Part shown: positions 6,050-13,291 of the stretch, one piece after another
Layout of the letters: the number at the start of each line of letters is the position of its first letter
Position numbering within the stretch: the first letter of the stretch is position 1
Assembly (NCBI GenBank): GCA_030151505.1
Contig: JASLDQ010000201.1
Span: forward strand, 1-16,190
From: Chromobacteriaceae bacterium
GTDB lineage: Bacteria; Pseudomonadota; Gammaproteobacteria; Burkholderiales; Aquaspirillaceae
Length of the DNA: 16,190 bases
Direction: 5' to 3'
Translations under genes and position numbers: made by a program
The notes under the pieces: model-generated
What the model was told of the DNA's origin: nothing
Databases searched by the model: none
Seen by the model: the letters and a program-made list of their open reading frames with translations, nothing else

Positions 6050-7561
6050 TCAGGCCCGGATGGCCGCTGGCGCGGATCGGGCCGGACCGGCGGGCGAGGA
6101 CGTGCGTCGGGCGCTATGGGTTTCCTCGACCATGAGGTCGAGCAGGCGCAGGACTTCCAGACTGGCCTGTTCCGCCTTCTGCATCAGGGCGACGATCCTG
6201 CCTTCGTCCGGCTCCTTGACCGCGCTGGCCGCCACGGCCTGCTCCACGGCCTCATGCGACTGCTGGAACGGTGTCTGCAGTTTCGACCATGCCGCGGCCT
6301 TGCCGAACTGCGCCGCGCCTTCGTGGCCAAGCCACTGGCTCAACTGCGCCAGCCGGTCCGCGCGGTCGGCGTCGTCCTCGTGCGTTCCGCCCAGAGCGTG
6401 ATAGCCGTCCTGCTTGAACAGCACGTGGTCCATCTTGACCAGTGCGCCAGCCGATTTGTCCTTGACGTGAGCGACGCAGGCCACGACTTCCGCCGAGGTC
6501 CGGGCCAGTTCGTCGAACACGGTGCGGAAGCCATCCACCGATGCGCGCACTTCGCTGGCCACGCTATTGGCCTGCTGCGATTTCTGCAGCATGTCGTGCA
6601 CCCGGCCCGACAGGTCGGCCATGGTTTCCTTGACCTGAATCGCGGCGACCTTGCTGCGGTTGGACAGCACCTTCACTTCGTCCGCCACCACCGCGAAGCC
6701 CCGGCCCGCTTCGCCGGCGCGCGCGGCCTCGATGGCGGCGTTCAGCGCCAGCAGGTTGGTTTGTTCCGACAGGCCGGTGATCGACGACAGGGCCGAATCG
6801 ATCTGTCCCCATTGCTGCTCGAGCGCGAGACCGGCTTCATTGACGGCTTCGACGCTGGCCGCGATGGTATCGAGACGGCCGCCGATCTGGCGGGCGGCGA
6901 GGTCGCTGCTGTCGGCCTGGCGGGTATTGTCGTTGGCGATGTCTGCCACGCGCTCCATTTCGTCGCTGATCATCCGGAGATCGGCCTGATTGGCGGTCAG
7001 GTTGGCCCGCAGGTGGGCCGTGTTCAGCGTATGCAGCTGCGACGCGAGACGGTTCTGGCGGACGAAGGCGGCATTGTCAGCCATGGCCTGCACCGCGCGG
7101 TCGATATTGCCCAGCGACTTGGCGAACAACCCCGGCATGCCGGCCGCCAGCGGACGACGGCTGAAGTCGTTATTGCTGACCCGGGTGAAGCAGGTGTTGA
7201 TTTCCTTGAAGTAGGTTTCGATCAGGTCCATGAAATCGTTGAGTTCCCACGCCACCTGGCCGACTTCGCCGAGACGGCGGGTACGGGTTGTGCGGTGGTG
7301 CAGCTCTCCGCTTCGGGCGTAGTTCAGGTGTTCCCGGATGATGGCGAGCACCTTGAACGGCTTGGCCGACTGGGATACGACATAGGCGCTGAATCCCAGC
7401 GACAGGGGAAGGATCACCCACAGCGAGTGGGGCAGGGCCAGATTGAACTGATACAAGCCCAGCATGCTCAGCAGGATCAGGTTGTAGCCCATCAGCACGA
7501 ACTTGAACTGGGTGGACAGAAACGGGGCACGGTGATGGATGGCGGCCGGTTGGGGGTTCAT
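6050..7561 (-). CDS. Membrane chemoreceptor without periplasmic sensor (CetA/Aer-like), C-terminal CZB-like domain
   Basis: This is a 503-residue methyl-accepting chemotaxis protein. Two hydrophobic segments (about 22-40 and 46-62) have only a short turn between them, so there is no periplasmic ligand domain. A HAMP-like region follows (about 64-120, with Pro68 and [11 protein letters not shown]), then a second HAMP-like stretch to about 160. The signalling hairpin has its tip at 268-303 ([20 protein letters not shown] and [10 protein letters not shown]). Residues about 370-475 resemble the CZB domain: [25 protein letters not shown] and SHEAVEQA. Of the four zinc ligands, His379 and His436 are kept, but the Cys position is Ala405 and the third His is Phe432. 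The ATG overlaps the stop of the PAS gene upstream (ATGA), so the two proteins are probably made and act together. A one-piece homologue would be E. coli Aer. The two-piece layout resembles Campylobacter CetB-CetA. Confidence 0.92.
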   Translation of the reverse strand: MNPQPAAIHHRAPFLSTQFKFVLMGYNLILLSMLGLYQFNLALPHSLWVILPLSLGFSAYVVSQSAKPFKVLAIIREHLNYARSGELHHRTTRTRRLGEVGQVAWELNDFMDLIETYFKEINTCFTRVSNNDFSRRPLAAGMPGLFAKSLGNIDRAVQAMADNAAFVRQNRLASQLHTLNTAHLRANLTANQADLRMISDEMERVADIANDNTRQADSSDLAARQIGGRLDTIAASVEAVNEAGLALEQQWGQIDSALSSITGLSEQTNLLALNAAIEAARAGEAGRGFAVVADEVKVLSNRSKVAAIQVKETMADLSGRVHDMLQKSQQANSVASEVRASVDGFRTVFDELARTSAEVVACVAHVKDKSAGALVKMDHVLFKQDGYHALGGTHEDDADRADRLAQLSQWLGHEGAAQFGKAAAWSKLQTPFQQSHEAVEQAVAASAVKEPDEGRIVALMQKAEQASLEVLRLLDLMVEETHSARRTSSPAGPARSAPAAIRA

Positions 7562-8103
7562 GTGGGCTCCCGTTCGAAAACTTCGGCGTTGAGTTCAAGG
7601 ATGAAGCTCTCGTACGAGCGGTCGCCGAGTTCCTGCTGCAGCCACGCCAGCGAGGCGTCCGGCGCTTCGGCCTTGCCGCCGCGCTGCTCGATTTCGCGCA
7701 TGCGCGCATAGATCGGCGTGATGGCCGCCAGTGCCGAGCGGGGGGGGCGGCGACGGACCGAGTAGTAGCCTTTCAGCTTGCCGTCATTGTTGTAGTCCGG
7801 CGTGATGTTGGCGAACACCCAGTAGAAACCGCCAAACGCGGTGCCGTTTTTGACCAGCGCAAAAAATTCGTGGCCCTGCTGCAGTTCCTTCCACATCAGG
7901 CGGAAGGCACCGCGCGGCATGTCGGGGTGGCGAATCAGGTTGTGCGGTTTGCCGAGCAGTTGCAGTTCGGTGTAGCCGCAGATGCGCATGAAGTCGCGGT
8001 TGGCGTAGGTCAGCTTGCCCTGTGGATCGGTCTTGCTGATGATCAGGTCGGTGTCGGTGAGAACGTACTCGCCGCTACCATGCTCCAAGGCCGTGGATTT
8101 CAT
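7558..8103 (-). CDS. Aer/CetB-like PAS sensor protein
   Basis: The 181-residue soluble protein is a single PAS domain (about residues 15-120) with a charged helical tail. It closely resembles the N terminus of the energy-taxis receptor Aer, which binds FAD. Shared landmarks are the [17 protein letters not shown] helix, [17 protein letters not shown] (51-67) with the signature RHPDMP at 58-63, Trp71 in [19 protein letters not shown] and GYYSVRRRP. In Aer the equivalent RHPDMP and Trp are linked to FAD binding, so flavin-based redox sensing is the likely role. There is no membrane segment or signalling domain. The stop overlaps the ATG of the chemoreceptor at 7561 by four bases. A run of eight C in the coding strand (7740-7747) could make the gene prone to frameshifts. 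The ribosome binding site is weak. A GCCGATTA (8137-8130, minus strand) resembles a sigma28 -10 box but lacks a -35 partner. Confidence 0.9.
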   Translation of the reverse strand: MKSTALEHGSGEYVLTDTDLIISKTDPQGKLTYANRDFMRICGYTELQLLGKPHNLIRHPDMPRGAFRLMWKELQQGHEFFALVKNGTAFGGFYWVFANITPDYNNDGKLKGYYSVRRRPPRSALAAITPIYARMREIEQRGGKAEAPDASLAWLQQELGDRSYESFILELNAEVFEREPT

Positions 8104-8291
8104 GACTAAATGATCCGTATGTCATTATTTAATCGGCTAATTTTATGCATAACTCGTGGGTCGCGACTACGAGCTAAATCAACACGGCAGCATTTTGTCG
8201 CCTAACAGCAACAAGCTCTGCATACGGCATGGGAGGCAGGGGCGCGTGCTACCATCGGGACCAGACTTGGTTGTTACTTCAAGGATTCACG
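8104..8291. other. Divergent intergenic region between PAS sensor gene and purT
   Basis: This 188-base region must hold promoters for both directions. On the minus strand, TAAAAT (8144-8139) and GCCGATTA (8137-8130) are -10-like without convincing -35 partners. On the plus strand, TACCAT (8250-8255) is a weak -10 candidate for purT. No clear purine-repressor operator is visible. The purT ribosome binding site AAGGA is at 8281-8285. Confidence 0.4.
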
Positions 8292-9494
8292 ATGCGTTTA
8301 GGTACCCCTCTTTCTCCTTCCGCCGTTAGGGTCATGCTGCTGGGCTCGGGCGAGCTCGGCAAGGAAGTCGCCATCGCCCTGCAGCGGCTGGGCTGCGAAG
8401 TCATTGCCGTGGATCGTTATGCCGATGCACCGGCCATGCAGGTGGCGCATCGCAGCCACGTGATTGCGATGACCGACGCGGCCGCCTTGCGCCAGCTGGT
8501 CGAAGCCGAGCGGCCGCACCTGATCGTGCCGGAGATCGAGGCCATCGCCACCGCCGAACTGCTGAAAATCGAAGCCGACGGGCTGGCGGAGGTCATTCCG
8601 ACCGCGCGGGCCGCCAACCTGACGATGAATCGCGAGGGCATCCGCCGTCTGGCGGCCGAAACGCTGGGTCTGCCAACCTCGCCGTTTGCCTTCGCGTCCA
8701 GTCTGGCTGAACTGCAGGCCGCCATCGCCGGCGGCATCGGCTATCCCTGCGTGATCAAGCCGGTGATGTCGTCCAGTGGCAAGGGGCAGTCGCTGGTGCG
8801 TTCCGCCGCCGAAGTCGAGGCTGCGTGGGATTATGCCGCCAGCGCAGGCCGGGTCGATGCCGGCCGGGTGATCGTCGAGGGCTTTGTCGATTTCGACTAT
8901 GAAATCACCCTGCTGACCGTGCGCGCCATCGGCACATCGGGCCAGGCCGAAACCGTCTGCTGCGAGCCGATCGGCCACTTGCAGAAGAGTGGCGATTATG
9001 TGGAGAGCTGGCAGCCGCAGCCGATGAGTCCGGCCGCGCTGGCGCGCGCGCGCGAAGTGGCCTGCAAGGTGGTGGACAACCTGGGTGGGCGCGGCCTGTT
9101 CGGGGTCGAATTGTTCGTCAAGGGGGACGAGGTGCTGTTCTCCGAGGTCAGCCCGCGTCCGCACGACACCGGGCTGGTGACGCTGGCCAGCCAGCATCAA
9201 TCCGAGTTCGAGTTGCATGCGCGGGCGATTCTGGGTCTGCCGGTGGATACGGCGATGCGGGTGCCGGCCGCGGCCAGCGCGGTCATTTACGGCGGCATGG
9301 AGGCTGCCGGCATCGCCTTCGACGGCGTGGTCGAGGCACTGGCGGTGCCGGGCAGCGATCTGCGCCTGTTCGGCAAGCCGGAAAGCTTCCTCAAGCGCCG
9401 GATGGGAGTGGCGGTGGCGCGTGCCGAGACGGTGGACCTTGCCCGCGCCCGCGCGCTGGAAGCCGCCGGCAAGATCAAGCCGGTCCGGTCCTGA
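8292..9494 (+). CDS. purT: Formate-dependent phosphoribosylglycinamide formyltransferase
   Basis: PurT makes formyl-GAR from GAR, formate and ATP in purine biosynthesis, the folate-independent alternative to PurN. The product has 400 residues (E. coli 392) and is an ATP-grasp enzyme alignable throughout. Landmarks are [20 protein letters not shown] at 13-32, [43 protein letters not shown], the ATP-loop motif [37 protein letters not shown] and the metal-binding [19 protein letters not shown] 8292 is chosen because AAGGA lies 6 bases before it. The same frame stays open to 8229 but without a ribosome site. The next gene begins 192 bases downstream. There are no purine neighbours, so it is a single-gene unit. 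Confidence 0.97.
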   Translation: MRLGTPLSPSAVRVMLLGSGELGKEVAIALQRLGCEVIAVDRYADAPAMQVAHRSHVIAMTDAAALRQLVEAERPHLIVPEIEAIATAELLKIEADGLAEVIPTARAANLTMNREGIRRLAAETLGLPTSPFAFASSLAELQAAIAGGIGYPCVIKPVMSSSGKGQSLVRSAAEVEAAWDYAASAGRVDAGRVIVEGFVDFDYEITLLTVRAIGTSGQAETVCCEPIGHLQKSGDYVESWQPQPMSPAALARAREVACKVVDNLGGRGLFGVELFVKGDEVLFSEVSPRPHDTGLVTLASQHQSEFELHARAILGLPVDTAMRVPAAASAVIYGGMEAAGIAFDGVVEALAVPGSDLRLFGKPESFLKRRMGVAVARAETVDLARARALEAAGKIKPVRS

Positions 9495-9608
9495 CAGCCC
9501 GGGGCGGTGCCGTCCTCGGCGGGCTGGCGGCCTTGCCTGTGCCTGGATGAGCGGCGTCGCCGGCCCCGTGCGGCCGGGGGAGCCACGCGGCTTCCGTGAG
9601 CTCAGTCC

Positions 9609-9633
9609 GGCAGGATTCCGGCGGAATCTTGCC
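9609..9633. repeat. Inverted repeat upstream of the truncated haemoglobin gene
   Basis: GGCAGGATTCC (9609-9619) and GGAATCTTGCC (9623-9633) form an 11-base-pair stem with loop GGC and one G-T pair. It is about 55 bases upstream of the globin ATG and 115 after purT. There is no T run directly after it. It may be a regulator site for the globin gene or a weak purT terminator. Confidence 0.6.
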
Positions 9634-9686
9634 CGAACACCGGGCTCGTGGTCCGTATCTTTTTTCGATTATTGGCGTACCGATAC

Positions 9687-10073
9687 ATGCAACAAGCTTC
9701 TACCCCCTATGACATGCTCGGCGGCGAAGCCGTGGTCTGGCTGATCGTCGACAAGTTCTACAACGTGATGGACCGCGAGCCGAGCGTCGCGCCGCTGCGG
9801 CGCATGCACCCCGACGATCTGGAGTCGTCGCGCCAGAAACTCTTCATGTTCCTGTCGGGCTGGCTCGGCGGCCCCAATCTCTTCGTCGAGAAATTCGGCC
9901 ATCCGCGCCTGCGCGCCCGTCATATGCCATTTGCCGTTGACGAGGCCGCGCGCGACCAGTGGATGTTCTGCATGCGGCAGGCTTTCGCGGATATTCCGGC
10001 CGACGAGGCGCTGAAACAGCAATTGCTGGCGGCGATCGGTGATTTGGCCGATTTCATGCGAAATCAATCGTGA
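9687..10073 (+). CDS. Group II truncated haemoglobin
   Basis: Truncated haemoglobins are small cytoplasmic haem proteins that bind O2 or NO. Group II members are linked to oxygen handling or nitrosative-stress protection. The product has 128 residues, normal for the group. Features are Tyr25 in DKFYNVMD (B10 position), HPDDLESSRQKLFMFLSGWLGGP at 41-63, the proximal histidine His79 in HPRLRARHMPF, and Trp92 in RDQWMFCM (G8, diagnostic of group II). ATG 9687 gives the usual beginning, while an in-frame GTG at 9648 would add 13 atypical residues. Neither has a strong ribosome binding site. A small membrane protein gene starts 10 bases after the stop, so the two are probably one operon. An inverted repeat at 9609-9633 precedes the gene. 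I see no clear NsrR consensus. Confidence 0.92.
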   Translation: MQQASTPYDMLGGEAVVWLIVDKFYNVMDREPSVAPLRRMHPDDLESSRQKLFMFLSGWLGGPNLFVEKFGHPRLRARHMPFAVDEAARDQWMFCMRQAFADIPADEALKQQLLAAIGDLADFMRNQS

Positions 10074-10083
10074 GGGAAGCCCG

Positions 10084-10413
10084 ATGACCGACAACGCCGA
10101 ACTCGAAAAGCTGCGCCAGTACACGCTGATCGTCTACATCCTGCAGGCGGTGGGGGTATTTTTGCCGATCACCAGCGTGGCGGCCGTCATCATGAACTAC
10201 ATCAAGCGTGCCGAAGCTACCGGCACGATCTACCAGTCGCACTTCGATTGGCAGATCCGTACGTTCTGGTGGGCGTTCGGCATTTCCATCGTCGGGGGGC
10301 TGACCGTCTTTATCGGCGTTGGCCTGCTGATCCTGGCCGGGCTGACGGTCTGGTATCTGTACCGGGTCATCAAGGGGCTGGTCAGGTTTAATGACGGAAA
10401 GATCGTCGGGTAG
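10084..10413 (+). CDS. Small inner-membrane protein (COG3671/DUF4870-like)
   Basis: This 109-residue integral membrane protein has unknown function. A short charged N terminus (MTDNAELEKLRQ) precedes hydrophobic segments at about 13-39, 61-80 and 78-95, suggesting three membrane spans or two plus a re-entrant stretch. The loop between the first two contains SHFDWQIRTFWW, a pattern I associate with this predicted-membrane-protein family. The start at ATG 10084 follows GAGGGAA, a good ribosome binding site that overlaps the end of the globin gene. The spacing of 10 bases indicates co-expression with the truncated haemoglobin, which may hint at a membrane partner for the globin, but that is inference. 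A run of six G lies near 10294-10299. Confidence 0.85.
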   Translation: MTDNAELEKLRQYTLIVYILQAVGVFLPITSVAAVIMNYIKRAEATGTIYQSHFDWQIRTFWWAFGISIVGGLTVFIGVGLLILAGLTVWYLYRVIKGLVRFNDGKIVG

Positions 10414-10603
10414 CCGGGACCGTTGATCGGCTGCGCCGGCAGGGAGTGAAGCAGGAACTAGTATCGGGAACAGGGCAGGGCCTGGAGCGTGTGCCGGGCA
10501 TGAACGTCCGGCGCGCTGACGCCGGGGATTTTCCGATCCGTTGAGCCCGCAAGCGGTATGCACAAACCGCGTATCTGCACACGCTAGGGCTGGGAGGCGT
10601 GTG

Positions 10604-10966
10604 ATGGTTGCGCGAGGTCTGATGATGGCGCTGTGCTTGGCGGCCGGTACTCCGGTGCTGGCGGCCAGCAGTGCGTTTTCCCCCGATGATCCCTGGTCTC
10701 CGGCCTATCTGGCTCGTTCTTCCGCGCCACTCGCCGCATCCGGACCGTGCATGCCCAAGGCGCTCGTGTGCGCTCACGGACTGTCGTCCGGTCCGGATGG
10801 GGCGGTGCCGCTGGCAAACTGGCAGGTGTCTCCCCGGCTGGCGCTGGAAACCGAACGCCAGACCGATGGCGCTACCGTCGTCAAACCCGCATTGACCATG
10901 AAGAACGGCATGCGGATATCGTTCAAGGCGCGCCAGCGGATGATCCAGTTCAAGTGGGACTACTGA
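10604..10966 (+). CDS. Hypothetical exported protein with signal peptide
   Basis: I do not recognise this family. The 120-residue product begins with a classic signal peptide, MVARGLMMALCLAAGTPVLA, likely cut after residue 20 (VLA-A). The mature protein of about 100 residues would be periplasmic or outer-membrane associated. It contains two cysteines (Cys49, Cys56) that could form a disulfide, a proline/serine-rich first half, and a polar second half ending in the aromatic FKWDY. ATG 10604 has GGGAGG 6 bases upstream. A GTG at 10601 is too close to that site. Codon use looks like the neighbours. It converges on the thioesterase gene with only 15 bases between the stops. Signal peptide and start are well supported. 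The function is unknown. Confidence 0.75.
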   Translation: MVARGLMMALCLAAGTPVLAASSAFSPDDPWSPAYLARSSAPLAASGPCMPKALVCAHGLSSGPDGAVPLANWQVSPRLALETERQTDGATVVKPALTMKNGMRISFKARQRMIQFKWDY

Positions 10967-10981
10967 GGTCGCCGTGTCCGC

Positions 10982-11413
10982 TCAGGCGGTCTCGCCGTCA
11001 CGGGGCGGAATCGAGTAGGTGCCGCTGACGTGCGCCACCGGTTCATCCATTCCGTCCGAGTACAGCAGGACCTCGCCCACTGCCAGCCGTTTGCCCAGCT
11101 TGAGGATGCGGCCTTTGGCAATCACGTCGGCCTGCGGCGGTTTGCGCAGGAAGTTGATGTTGAGGCTGGTGGTCACCGCCAGTTCGACCCGTCCGATCAT
11201 CCCCAGCACCACCGCATACAGCGTCGCGTCGGCCAGCGCCATCAGGGCGGGGCCGGCAATGGTGCCGCCCGGACGGATCAGGTCGGGGTTGAAGTGCATG
11301 CGCAGCGTGGCGCTGCCGTGGCTGATGCCGGTGGTCTTGATGCCGAACAGCTTGACCAGCGGGAGTTCCTGGTCGATGAGCTGCTGGAATTCGTCGATGC
11401 CGATTTTGCCCAT
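10982..11413 (-). CDS. PaaI-family hotdog thioesterase
   Basis: This 143-residue protein is a PaaI/YiiD-like hotdog-fold acyl-CoA thioesterase, probably cytoplasmic and acting as an oligomer. Evidence is the segment HGSATLRMHFNPDLIRPGGTIAGPALMALADATLYAVV, where the glycine-rich turn and long central helix with Asp are the usual catalytic region. TTSLNINFLRKPPQADVIAKGRILKLGKRLAVGEV then matches the second half of the fold. The substrate cannot be told from sequence. The start is fixed by GGAGGA a few bases upstream of the ATG. A promoter on the same strand fits: TTGCGC (11474-11469), 16 bases, TATGCT (11452-11447). It therefore seems independent of folB, whose end lies 172 bases upstream. Confidence 0.88.
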   Translation of the reverse strand: MGKIGIDEFQQLIDQELPLVKLFGIKTTGISHGSATLRMHFNPDLIRPGGTIAGPALMALADATLYAVVLGMIGRVELAVTTSLNINFLRKPPQADVIAKGRILKLGKRLAVGEVLLYSDGMDEPVAHVSGTYSIPPRDGETA

Positions 11414-11446
11414 ATTGTCTCCTCCGGTGTCTTTAGTTGTCGGAAG

Positions 11447-11474
11447 AGCATAACAGGGGATGCGGTCGGCGCAA
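11447..11474 (-). promoter_or_regulatory. Promoter of the thioesterase gene
   Basis: On the minus strand TTGCGC (11474-11469) and TATGCT (11452-11447) are 16 bases apart. The predicted start near 11440 leaves a leader of about 27 bases containing GGAGGA. Confidence 0.5.
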
Positions 11475-11585
11475 GGCTGGCGGGTGTTCTGCGTGCCGCA
11501 GGGGCGGGCGGTTGTGGCGGAAGAGCCGCCCGGATTCGCCAGGCTGATCTGCGGCGCGCAGCCCGGTTCGGGAGGGCCGCGCCGA

Positions 11586-11945
11586 TCAGTGCGGGCGGTG
11601 TCCCCGTTCGATCAGCACGCCGACCTTTTTCACCCCCGGCAGGATGCCGAGCTTGGTGACGGCGACCTTGACCCACGGTGCGCCGAACTCCTCGCGGATC
11701 ACCTTGGCGATGTGCTCGGCCAGCGCCTCGATCAGCAGATAGTGCTGTTCCGCCAGAATCTCGCGCAGCCGCTCGACCACCACGCCATAGTGGATGGTGT
11801 CGCCGATGTCGTCACTGTGACAGGGCGTTTCGCTTGGAATGCCGATGTCGAGGTCGAGTTCGATGGTCTGTGGGGCGCGGCGTTCCCACTCGTAGACGCC
11901 GATGACCGTTTCGACGCGCACTTCGCGCAAAAAAATGATGTCCAT
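11586..11945 (-). CDS. folB: Dihydroneopterin aldolase
   Basis: FolB converts 7,8-dihydroneopterin to 6-hydroxymethyl-dihydropterin and glycolaldehyde in folate biosynthesis. The product has 119 residues, the typical size, and works as an octamer in the family. Residues matching the known active site are Glu21 (VIGVYEWE), Tyr53 (DTIHYGVV), Glu73 (LIEALAE) and Lys98 (VTKLGILPG). The N terminus [17 protein letters not shown] is standard. The gene is divergent from plsY, with 81 bases between the two starts, a neighbour arrangement common in betaproteobacteria. No other folate genes are near. GC-rich inverted segments follow the stop, such as GGGCGG with CCGCCC near 11508-11531, but without a T tract. 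Confidence 0.95.
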   Translation of the reverse strand: MDIIFLREVRVETVIGVYEWERRAPQTIELDLDIGIPSETPCHSDDIGDTIHYGVVVERLREILAEQHYLLIEALAEHIAKVIREEFGAPWVKVAVTKLGILPGVKKVGVLIERGHRPH

Positions 11946-11967
11946 GCCGGAACGATAGAGAGCGGTA

Positions 11968-11997
11968 TTGGGCGATGCGACCCGATACCGTTAGAAT
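11968..11997 (+). promoter_or_regulatory. plsY promoter
   Basis: TTGGGC (11968-11973) and TAGAAT (11992-11997) are 18 bases apart, with a predicted start near 12004 and a leader of about 23 bases. The -35 is weak. The -10 is the same as in the rplM promoter. Confidence 0.5.
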
Positions 11998-12026
11998 GCG
12001 AAGCCGTGCATTCTAGTGGATTCGTT

Positions 12027-12635
12027 ATGAGCACGATAGCGTTCATCGCCATCGCCTACCTGATCGGTTCGCTTCCGTTCGCCGTCATCGTCAGCAAACT
12101 GATGGGGCTGGCCGACCCGCGGACCTTCGGTTCGAAAAACCCCGGCGCCACCAACGTCCTGCGCTCGGGCAACAAGCTGGCCGCCGTGCTGACCCTGCTG
12201 GGGGACGGCGCCAAGGGCTGGCTGGCGGTTTTCCTCGCCCAGCAGCTCGGTCCGCAATACGGTCTTGCCGATCCCGAAACCGCCATGGTGGCGCTGGCGG
12301 TGCTGGCCGGGCACCTGTGGCCGCTGTTTCTGGGCTTCAAGGGCGGCAAGGGCGTGGCTACCGCCGTCGGCATCCTGCTGGCATTCAGTCCGTGGCTGGC
12401 GCTGGCCGCTGCCGCCACATGGCTGCTGGTGGCGCTGGTGACGCGCTATTCCTCGCTGGCCGCCATCATCGCGGCGGTGCTGGCGCCGGTGTATGCGTGG
12501 TTCCTCGTGCCGAGCCAGGTCTATTTCGGGGCCTGCTTGATCATTGCGTTGCTGCTCCTGCGTCGCCACAAGCAGAACATCATCAACCTGGTCAGCGGGC
12601 AGGAAAGCAAGATCGGCGCGAAGAAGTCGAGTTAG
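12027..12635 (+). CDS. plsY: Glycerol-3-phosphate acyltransferase PlsY
   Basis: PlsY is an inner-membrane enzyme that moves the acyl group from acyl-phosphate to glycerol-3-phosphate, giving lysophosphatidate, the first step of phospholipid synthesis. The product has 202 residues, typical of the family. It has several hydrophobic segments and the three conserved loop motifs: [11 protein letters not shown] (14-24), [12 protein letters not shown] (35-46) and [18 protein letters not shown] (95-112). The tail [19 protein letters not shown] is also characteristic. ATG 12027 gives the usual N terminus. The frame is open far upstream, but that part is antisense to folB. The ribosome site is weak (GTGGA). 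A perfect terminator follows 30 bases after the stop. Confidence 0.96.
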   Translation: MSTIAFIAIAYLIGSLPFAVIVSKLMGLADPRTFGSKNPGATNVLRSGNKLAAVLTLLGDGAKGWLAVFLAQQLGPQYGLADPETAMVALAVLAGHLWPLFLGFKGGKGVATAVGILLAFSPWLALAAAATWLLVALVTRYSSLAAIIAAVLAPVYAWFLVPSQVYFGACLIIALLLLRRHKQNIINLVSGQESKIGAKKSS

Positions 12636-12665
12636 ACCAAGGCAAGTGGCGGTGGGTCCGCCATG

Positions 12666-12693
12666 AAAAAAGCCGGCGTGTGCCGGCTTTTTT
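12666..12693 (+). terminator. plsY terminator
   Basis: AAAAAAGCCGGC (12666-12677) and GCCGGCTTTTTT (12682-12693) pair perfectly over 12 bases with loop GTGT. The symmetric A and T runs let it also end the minus-strand gene at 12711. Confidence 0.93.
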
Positions 12694-12710
12694 GCGTCCG
12701 GCCGCCGTCA

Positions 12711-13073
12711 TTACGGCAGGATCACCGCCAGCACCTTGCGGTCTTCGCTGCTGAGGATGTTGAAGGTGCGGCAGACCGCCGGGGTGGTCATTACTTCAAA
12801 GCCGATGCGGGCTTCGGCCAGAGCCGCCCACAGGCGCGGATGAGGGAAGCGCTGGCGTTGGCCGGTGCCGAGCAGCACGACCTCGGGCTGGTGTTGCAGC
12901 AGGGCGGCAAAATGGTCGGGCGTGAGGGCGTCGAAGTCGGTGACGTCCCACTCCTGCAGGGTGGTGGCGGTAACGAGCAAAGGGTGACGATATTGTTGCT
13001 GGTTGATCGCGACAAAGTCGTCGCCATAGGAGGTGAACAGGTTCTGGCTGCTCTGGTGCAGATGCATCTTCAT
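12711..13073 (-). CDS. Mth938-like / DUF498 family protein
   Basis: This 120-residue cytoplasmic protein belongs to the Mth938-like (DUF498) fold family, which includes the mitochondrial complex I assembly factor NDUFAF3. The bacterial role is not established. The conserved core is LGTGQRQRFPHPRLWAALAEARIGFEVMTTPAVCRTFNILSSEDRKV, covering most of the C-terminal half, and the protein ends AVILP. ATG 13073 is chosen over an upstream opening to 13289. It gives the normal length, and a promoter sits just upstream (TATAAT at 13109-13104, minus strand). The ribosome site is weak (GCGAGAA). A second ATG two codons in (13067) is an alternative. It shares the terminator region with plsY. Confidence 0.88.
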   Translation of the reverse strand: MKMHLHQSSQNLFTSYGDDFVAINQQQYRHPLLVTATTLQEWDVTDFDALTPDHFAALLQHQPEVVLLGTGQRQRFPHPRLWAALAEARIGFEVMTTPAVCRTFNILSSEDRKVLAVILP

Positions 13074-13103
13074 CGGTAGTTCTCGCCTGGGGGCTGTGCC
13101 GGA

Positions 13104-13109
13104 ATTATA
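13104..13109 (-). promoter_or_regulatory. -10 box of the DUF498 gene
   Basis: A perfect TATAAT on the minus strand (13109-13104) lies about 31 bases upstream of the ATG. I found no good -35 box at the right distance, so the promoter is partly supported. Confidence 0.45.
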
Positions 13110-13197
13110 CCCGGCCCGTGTCGCGGGTGACGCGCCGCTGCTCTGGCGGCGTGGCAGGCAAAGGTCTGCTGGGCGATAGAAGGTGGCCAGGATGAGA

Positions 13198-13290
13198 TTT
13201 GGGGGTATATTTTGTCGGTATCCCGTCTTGAGCTGTCGGAATGCGAGGGGTATATTGTGATTGTGCTCATTGATATTTTGTACCCCCAAA
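13198..13290. repeat. Integrase control region: GGGGTATATT direct repeats and TTTGGGGGTA inverted repeat
   Basis: GGGGTATATT occurs at 13202-13211 and 13247-13256, 45 bases apart. TTTGGGGGTA (13198-13207) has its exact reverse complement TACCCCCAAA at 13281-13290, ending one base before the integrase ATG. Spaced G5-TAT repeats before a P4-type integrase are typical of arm-type or self-regulatory sites. Confidence 0.7.
13228..13256 (+). promoter_or_regulatory. Integrase promoter, now upstream of alaA
   Basis: TTGAGC (13228-13233) and TATATT (13251-13256) are 17 bases apart, with a predicted start near 13263. The -10 box lies inside the second GGGGTATATT repeat, so a protein bound there would block transcription. 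It is the best promoter visible upstream of alaA. Confidence 0.6.
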
Positions 13291-13291
13291 A

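Noticed and set aside
6038..7711. 557-codon open frame on the plus strand
   Set aside because: It lies opposite the chemoreceptor, which has clear domains. Long antisense frames are expected in GC-rich coding DNA.
8130..8137. Sigma28-type flagellar promoter for the taxis operon
   Set aside because: GCCGATTA resembles the -10 box, but no TAAA lies 15-16 bases upstream on that strand, so only half the signal is present.
9042..9054. Alternating GC run in purT
   Set aside because: It is explained by consecutive Ala-Arg-Ala-Arg codons in a GC-rich gene. No separate signal is needed.
11460..12026. Upstream in-frame extension of plsY
   Set aside because: It runs antisense to folB, and the PlsY family starts at the Met at 12027.
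13074..13230. tRNA or attachment site next to the integrase remnant
   Set aside because: I looked for a tRNA 3' end or a T-loop motif on both strands and found none, so no att site can be placed.
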